NCBI GenBank assembly: GCA_022575985.1
Contig: JAKSXM010000014.1
Coordinates: 8,804,001-8,868,000 of the forward strand
Direction: 5' to 3'
DNA from: Anagrus nilaparvatae
Lineage: Eukaryota; Arthropoda; Insecta; Hymenoptera; Mymaridae
DNA length: 64,000 bases
The notes under the pieces were generated by a model. That model made no database searches, had not been told where the DNA came from, and saw only the letters and a program-made list of their open reading frames with translations. This document shows, piece after piece, positions 57,250-64,000 of this stretch; the first letter of the stretch is position 1; the number at the start of each line of letters is the position of its first letter. Both the position numbers and the translations under genes were made by a program.

Positions 57250-57692
57250 TTTTTTCTAACGCGCGCATTTAAACGGCCCCTTATGACACTAAAATTAAAA
57301 GTATAATAAAGCCTTTTACAGACAGATTGAAAAAAAGTAGAAAGCCATTCGTAAAATATTAACAAATGCATATAAAATAAACATATGAAATAAGAAATAA
57401 ATAAACGAAAGAAAGAATGGAGAAGAAAGTGAATGTAAAAAGAAAAAAATCTGTAGAGTGGCAGGTAGAGGGAACGCATTGGCCACTAAAAATTCTATTA
57501 ATAGATGGCGTATAGTGGGAGTAAAATATCATACTGTGATGTATGAAGATAATTTTTTTGTAATTTTTTGTTTTAAATAAAATTTTAATAAATATATCAT
57601 TTGATTGTGTTCATCTATCTTTAAAAGGCCTTATTATGATTTTAATTTTAGTGGCAAAAGGGTCTTAAATGCGCTTGTTAGAAAAAATTATG
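57250..57692. mobile_element. MITE nested in the left arm
   Basis: Terminal inverted repeats of about 65 bp: TTTTTCTAACGCGCGCATTT at the left, and the complement AAATGCGCTTGTTAGAAAAA at the right; both continue to AAGGCCTTTT-like sequence. No coding capacity. Confidence 0.72.
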
Positions 57693-57693
57693 T

Positions 57694-57937
57694 ATATAAC
57701 ACGTAAAATAATGGTGCTTTTTTACGTATCTCTTTTGGGTGTAAAGAGACGGAAGCAGAGAGAGAAAGCGATTGGGAAGAAAGAAATAAAAAAGTAAATC
57801 TCTGCCAGCGATAGCTACCAGAGATTTTCTTTTCTATTTCTCCCATCCAAATCGCTCTCTCTCTCTTTCCCTGCTTCCATCTCTTTACACTCAAAAGAAA
57901 TGTGTAAAAAGCATCATAATTTTACTTGTTATATAAA
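57694..57937. repeat. Long hairpin (about 110-bp arms)
   Basis: Arms 57694-57804 and 57819-57937 pair with scattered mismatches around a 14-base loop. Contains a purine-rich GAGAGAGAAAGCGA stretch with its complement. It could be a small fold-back element or a source of hairpin small RNAs. Confidence 0.75.
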
Positions 57938-59003
57938 TAACTATTTTGTGCTTTTAATTTTTTTAAATTTTAAGAGCACAAAAATTACTAAAATTTCTCT
58001 CAAACGCTTATTTTATCGCAAAAAAACTTTTCTTTTCAGGCCCGGATAGGAAATTTCCCTGGCTATTCGATTCTGTGGTTCAAAAATTTTTTCGAGCTGT
58101 GCATGCGCGAGAAATAGAGTAAATAGGTTTCAACTTCTAGCATTCATAACTCCCCTGCTGACAAACCAATTTTCATTTTGAAATAGTATATTTTGTATAT
58201 TTTTTATGGTAAAATTTTTGTTTTGTTTTTTGGCTTTCTTAAAAAACTAGAGCAAAAAAACTGATTCCAAAAATTTCTTTTTTTAAAAATTTTAAATTTC
58301 CCGCCAAGCCACGTGACCAATCAAAAATCTGACCAAAAATTTGGATTTCGCGTGAAATTTTACCTAAGGGTATATATTTTCATGTTTTTACTTGCTTATA
58401 TGTTGAGACAGCGACATTTGAAAGAATTTCTCGATTAATGTCAATTAACTTAGCACAATTAAATTAAAAAAAAAAAAATAGGGTTAAATCCAGCTGAATG
58501 GTGTCGTCTTGCAAAATGATCTCTGATTTTGATTTTTTAGAAATTCAAATTACCGATGCGGTAATTACCGATGCGGTGTGGTCGAAATCTTCATTTTCTG
58601 GCGTCTTGAAGCATTTTTGGGTAATACCAACCAAAAAATCGAATGAACCGGGAAAATTTCCATAGGGATATCTATTGAAAATACTTTTTTTGCATCTTTT
58701 CGGTTTTATAAATTAATTGCTAAAAAAAATTATGAGTAATTTTAAAACTTCCAAAAAATTCAAATGGGCCCAATTTGGGCACTTTTGCACCTAGAGGGCT
58801 AAATAATTGGGAGGAATCATGTTCCATATATATAAAAACATCTGCCAAATTTGGGGTCAATCGGTAAAGGTAATTTTACAAGACGACACCATTCAGCTTG
58901 ATTTAACCCTATTTTTTTTTTTTTTTTATTTAATTGTGCTAAATTAATCGACATTAATCGGGAATTTCTTTCAAATTTTGCTGTCTCAATATATTAGCTT
59001 GTA

Positions 59004-60507
59004 CACTGAGAAAAAAAATTACTACATTCAAAAAAATTTGCTTTGTTTCAAGAAAATTATTCTTTTCAATACTGCCTAAGATACGTGTTTTTAACTCAAT
59101 GAAATCTTACGCTTTGAGTTAAAGACGTATGTTCTATATTTAAAAAAACAATGTTTTAGGAGAAAGAAATATTTTTTCGAAACGATAAACAGTTGCTTAG
59201 CGAAAACATCATGAGTTTTTGGTACAATCAAATAATTAGTTATGTGTAATAAATAAATTTTTAAATCTATGAAATAATTTTTTTGGTCGAAATTGTCAGT
59301 AAAAAGATTTTTTTTTTTTTGCAAAATGCAAAAAATTATTTATTCCTCGTTTTTTTTTTATAATTTTTTATTAATTTTTTAATTTTTTTATTATTAATCT
59401 TATTTTCATTAATTATTATTATAGATTTATATATATTTTTTTTAAAGTTATTTTTTCATTTAATTATTTTTTTTTTAATTATTTTATTTTTTTATTTTTT
59501 TTTGTTTTATATTAAATTTTAAATTTTGTCATTTTATTGTCATACCCGGGAATTGAACTCGACTTGTTTGACTCCAGAACTACGCATCGTAACCAATGGA
59601 CCACGGCAGCATCTTACTAAATATAAGTTCATTTTCAAAGACTATATGTAACGAAAAAATTATCGATAAAGCAGATTCAAAAACATAAAATAATGCATCA
59701 AGTTTTTAAAAAGAAATAAAACAAATTTTATTCAAAGCCAGATGAAATTAGCAGGTGGTAATAAACATATGAGTGGATTCTGCTATTATTTTTTTATTTT
59801 ATTTTCATAAAAATAATTATTTTTTTTCCAAGCTGAGTATAGAAAGAAAAAAAATATTTTTTCAGAAATTGAAAAATGCTGTTTGCTCTAATTTATCTAA
59901 AATATTAATCTTTTACGCAAAAACTTCTATTTGTTCATTAGCTGATCAATTTTTTTGCATTGAATTAAGTTTCACTTTTTTATATAAATGAGGAAGATTA
60001 TAGTTAATTCAGCAATAAAAATATATTTTATTAAAAAAATTGTTTCTTGAAAAAAAAGTACATTTTTTTGAACGAATAAAATATAATTAAACGAAATTTA
60101 TATTTAAACGAAACAAAGTAGTTTTTTAAAATAAAGTTTCAAAATTTTGACTTGAGATTATATTTTTTTGAAAACTACTTGCTTTGAATCAAAAATTAAA
60201 TTTCATGATCCAAAAAAACGCTTCCTTGAATTAAGAAAATATTTTTTTGAATATATTTTTTTGATTCAAAACACTGAAAGTTTTTGTAATAATCTATGCA
60301 GTTTCTAGCGTCAAAAAAATATTCTTCTAAGAAATATGTGTTTGTATGAATGAAATCAAAATTCAATGAATATATTTAATTAAACGAAAAAAATATTTCT
60401 TTCAATTAACAATGGTTTTCTTGCTTTAAAATTATATACTCTAGATTCAAAAAATTAAAATTCAATGCATATGATGTTCTTAGACCAAGAAAATTTTTTT
60501 CTCAGTG
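59004..60507. mobile_element. Tc1/mariner-type MITE (CACTGAG ends)
   Basis: Ends CACTGAGAAAAAAAATT and its complement TTTTTTTCTCAGTG, flanked by TA on both sides (59002-59003; 60508-60509). Removing it with one TA restores the symmetry of the host fold-back, which verifies the boundaries. 1.5 kb, AT-rich, no transposase. Confidence 0.78.
59540..59610 (-). tRNA. tRNA-like sequence inside the CACTGAG element
   Basis: Minus strand: GTGGTCCATTGGTTACGATG (A-box region) and GAGTTCAATTCCCGGG (B-box and T arm). The acceptor stem does not close well, so a tRNA-derived pseudogene or SINE head is likely. Confidence 0.45.
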
Positions 60508-61216
60508 TAAAAACATGAAAATATATATCCTTCGATAAAATTTCCCGCGGAATCCAAATTTTTGGTCAGATTTTTGATTGGTCACGTGACTTGGCGGGAA
60601 ATTTGAAATTTTTAAATGAAGAAATTTTTTGAATTAGTTTTTTTGCTCTAGTTTTTTAAGAAAGCCAAAAAACAAAACAAAAAGTTAACCATAAAAAATA
60701 TACAGAAAGATAAAAATTTTGGCTATTTCAAAATGAAAATTGGTTTGTCAGCAGGGGAGTTATGAATGCTAGAAGTTGAAAGGTATTTACTCTATTTCTC
60801 GCGCATGCGCAGCTCGAAAAATTTTTTGAACCACAGAATCGGATAGCCAGGGAAATTTTCTATCTGGTTCCTAAAGGAAAAATTTTTTTGATATAAAATA
60901 AGCGTTTCAGAGAAATTTTAGTAATTTTTGTGCTCTTAAAATTTAAAAAAATAAAAAGCACAAAAAAACTAATACAGCTGTAAAAAATCAAGGAGAAGAC
61001 CTAGGAGGCTAAAAATTGAGGAGGTAACTTGTTTTGGATAGTAATTTGAGGAAAAAATATTTTGGGACCGATTTGAAGACCCAAGAATTAGGAGCTCATA
61101 CACTTGAGGAATATCAACCCATAAAGTATTAACCATTTTATTATTATTTTTTAGTAGTATTAGTTAATTTTATCCTCTACTATACGAGGAATAAGAATTA
61201 TAAATTTAAATTATTA

Positions 61217-61764
61217 CTACTTAGTTAGGACATCGATAGGATTTTTTGTTTTCCTTCCCTTTTCTCTCATGCTCTTTTTTTCCTTCTTCAATGATGAATC
61301 TGTTAATTTTACCAAAATGAAAACATTTTTGAAGGCTCTTTCCTCTAGAAAGTACTTTATTCTTCTATGGTTTTTTCTCCGATTTCGTACTAAACCTCTA
61401 GGCCATCCGTCTATATCTGGTTCAATGGTATAATCAATAGCAGAATTTCGTGATAGACGTGTAACTTCTCCCATAATTCTGAGAGGCAAAGGTTTATTGA
61501 AATAATAGCCGACAATCTGGGATAATAAAGTATTTTTAAAAGCATGCGAATAACCTTTGAGTATTCGTGATACTATCACTGACAAAACACATTCATGGAA
61601 CAAATCGTAATATCCAAATTGAGGATTCTCCTATCTTCTATTTTCTTAACCAGTGTATCATAAACATCCTTGATGGTTTTTTCTATATACGACGTCTTCA
61701 AAAAATCGGTTTGAAGACCCTCAATCGCATGCAATTTATAAAATATTTGAGGCGTGGCTGCCAT
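61217..61764 (-). pseudogene. Unrecognised gene with one frameshift
   Basis: Minus strand: Met at 61764 opens MAATPQIFYKLHAIEGLQ and runs to 61576; the frame shifts by one base near 61635, then continues YYDLFHECVLSVIVSRI to a stop at 61217. Together about 180 residues, mixed composition, ending in a Lys-rich tail. Amino acid content is unlike the AT-rich noise around it, so I consider it a real or recently lost gene. I do not recognise it. A single indel could also be a sequencing error. Confidence 0.5.
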
Positions 61765-61799
61765 ATTTTTTTTTACCTACAAAGATACGACATATGATT

Positions 61800-63182
61800 A
61801 CCTATAATTGCCCTAGTAAAACGAAATTATTTTTGCTGGAAGTTTTACTTATGGATTGGTATTGTTTTATGTGGAGGAGATTGGTATTCACAGTGCATGT
61901 ATATGGGAATAAAATGATTCAAATCTGAGCTTTTATTGTTATAGTGATTACCTTTGTCGTAATGTTTGTTATGAAAATATCTATTTTATTAAGATCCTAC
62001 TATTTTAATTAGTCAATTTTGATTATTGCCAAAAGAATTTTTTTTCTCATTACACAAAAAAATTATTTTTTTAGACACATACCGCTTTTTTTTAATTAAA
62101 TTTATTAATGACCAAAAGAATTTTTTATAAAAAATATCACTAGTTTTTATTAGTTGAATCCAATTATTGACTTATGAATTTCTATAAAATGCAGTATTTT
62201 CATTAGACTCTTCTTAGATTTTTCTTAGAATTTAGGGAATTTCCTCAAAAAAAATATTATAAAAATTACCTTTTTTATTACATATTCGATATTTACGGAA
62301 TTTAGAATTATTTGATTATGAATTTCTTCGAAATTTTACTTTTTTTTAAATCAAATTCTTATATCATTTACATCTAATTTAATTATTTACGCATAATTTT
62401 CTTTCAAAAAAAATTTTTTTTTTAAACCACCATCATTTTAATTAATTGGACTTATCATTAAAACGCCCTAAATATATATTTTACCCACAAATATTAATTA
62501 CTTTTTATTTCTTATTAAATTTCTTTTTTTATAAAAAAAATGCCCTTATATTTTGGTCTATAAAGGTTCATTATTTTATGATGATTATTTTTAATGAAAG
62601 TTATACAAAATAAAAATCACCCTCTATATTTTAAAACATCTAAAAAAAGAATCACACCTATATTTTAATACATAATATTGACCTAAATATTTATTTTTAA
62701 AAAAACATATTGTAATTAATAAAAATTAATTATTTTGTCACTTAATACCCCCTTAGTTAAAATTGAATTAAAATTGAAATTAAAATGGTTTGCCTCTGAA
62801 TTCCTAAAGTGGGAATATTTTGACGGGTTTTGGATTTATTTTCACAGAATAAAGACACTCGAGCGTCTCTTGATTGAAATCTAATTTTTTTTTCTTGAGT
62901 TTTGTAAATATTGGGAAAAATTAAGAGCCCCTATATTATCAAAAAGAAACTTTGCCACATTAACACATACGCGGCGCTAGTAGAGTGGCGTTGACTTATA
63001 GGGAGTATACAAGAGCCACCATATTAACACACAGCGGTATAACATCGGTAAAGAAATTTAATAACATGGGATGTCATTTTAATAAGCTCACTGGACCAAC
63101 TCTAGATTTTAAAAGCTATGCTCAAATGACGCCGTGCCATCTTGTATTATAAAAAGCTCAGATAATATACAAATTATATGTC
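61800..63182. other. No gene seen; very AT-rich
   Basis: A direct near-repeat CCACATTAACACATACGCGG (62955) and CCATATTAACACACAGCGG (63018) is the only structure noted. Confidence 0.45.
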
Positions 63183-63186
63183 TTAA

Positions 63187-63702
63187 GGTATTTTACAGTT
63201 AGAATTTCTACTGAAAAGAATTTGATAATATTTGGCAAAAATGATGTTTATTATTGTATAAATAGGCTGATAAATTTTCAGAACCTTGGGTTGGTTATTT
63301 ACCAAGATATAAAGAAAATAAAAATGCAAAATTTTAGAAAAATAACACGTATATTTAGTGATTTGTGTGGATGTCTTTTTTTTAAACAAAAGTTTAAAAA
63401 AATTCCGTTGAAAAAATTTTTTTCTAATTAGCAGATGAATTAAAAAATTTATTTAAAAATGCAAAAATATTTTTTTTACAATCCGAGGTTGGTTTTGAGC
63501 TACAATATTCATAAAAAATTAAGAAAAATAAGAGAAAATAATAATCTTTACCGGAACACATATGTAATACAAGTTGGCTATTCATCATAATAATCATAAT
63601 AATATATAGTAAACACATATCAAAATTCAAACATAATGAAAGAATAACATAATCAAAATATTATCGACTGCTCAAGTCAAATCAGCTTAACTGTAAAATA
63701 CC
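63187..63702. mobile_element. TTAA-flanked MITE
   Basis: GGTATTTTACAGTTA at the left and TAACTGTAAAATACC at the right, each next to TTAA (63183-63186; 63703-63706). TTAA duplications are made by piggyBac and Kolobok transposases. No ORF of note inside. Confidence 0.65.
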
Positions 63703-64000
63703 TTAAGTAATTTAAAGATTTCTTTGATAATTATTTTCCTTAAATTAATAATAATAAGCCTATGTTTATTTTTATTACTTTCCAATTACATTTTATTAAT
63801 ATTTAATATAATTCATGACGGGAAAATTAATTTACAACATTTAGTGAATAATAAGTGGGGATTTAATTGTATTCTTATCAAGTTATTTGTAACAAGTGAA
63901 TATTATTAATTATTTAATAATATTTTCTTTTGTATCTGATTATGATGAACCAGGGATCGGTTAATGCCATTACTTTTGTAATATTACATGGAATGATTAT

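Larger units (their letters stand above)
57097..61120. mobile_element. Large fold-back element with nested insertions
   Basis: Ends GGGTTGATATTCCTCAAG and its complement. Left arm = 57097-57255 plus 57944-58518; right arm = 58870-59003 plus 60508-61120; each about 740 bp. Spacer 58519-58869. Both arms carry CATGCGC, TTTGACC/GGTCACGTG and CAGCAGGGGAGTTATGAATG type sequence. ATAA beside each end (57093-57096; 61121-61124) may be the target duplication. No transposase ORF. Confidence 0.8.

Overview
The window reads as AT-rich arthropod (most likely insect) nuclear DNA: long poly-A/T and AT-rich runs, spliced genes, satellites, fold-back elements and retrotransposons of the Ty3/gypsy, BEL/Pao, R1-clade and Penelope groups. 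No bacterial-type operon is present. The species cannot be fixed from the sequence; an insect, perhaps a parasitoid hymenopteran, is a guess.

Layout. 1-5905: 3' half of an env-bearing Ty3/gypsy element (pol, env, 3' UTR, LTR), inserted in a satellite. 5906-10660: two satellite families, part of one in inverted orientation around hairpins. 12140-13090: BEL/Pao integrase relic. 13199-13686: fold-back element holding a perfect 41-bp hairpin and a tRNA-like sequence. 14111-14608: second fold-back. 15072-16645: R1-clade relic (copy A, minus). 17572-18020: two in-phase exons of an unrecognised gene. 19260-21337: terminal-inverted-repeat (TIR) element with subrepeats and a truncated RNase H-like protein. 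21378-30707: BEL/Pao element with matching 5-bp target duplications; its 5' LTR carries a minus-strand, gag-only gene with an intron. 30713-37290: an OTU-like ORF split by R1 copy B, itself split by a Penelope-like fragment with a hammerhead-like motif, then a decayed Ty3/gypsy pol.

37799-50036: a second copy of the env-bearing Ty3/gypsy element, with gag stops and frameshift, an R1 insertion (copy C) in its Asn-coding repeat, two internal deletions joining integrase to env, and a cut 3' LTR. 50037-53930: R1 copy D, lacking its 3' end. 54317-54780: 30-bp minisatellite of X-box-like palindromes, then a CACGTG cluster. 57097-61120: a large fold-back element with other elements nested in both arms. 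61217-61764: an unrecognised minus-strand gene with one frameshift. 63187-63702: TTAA-flanked MITE.

Almost everything coding is transposon-derived. The order of insertion can be read from the nesting: Penelope-like into R1 B into the OTU-like ORF; R1 C into Ty3/gypsy copy 2; gag-only gene in the BEL LTR; Tc1-like MITE into the right arm of the large fold-back. The elements with the most intact reading frames are Ty3/gypsy copy 1 (pol and env open) and the spliced gag.
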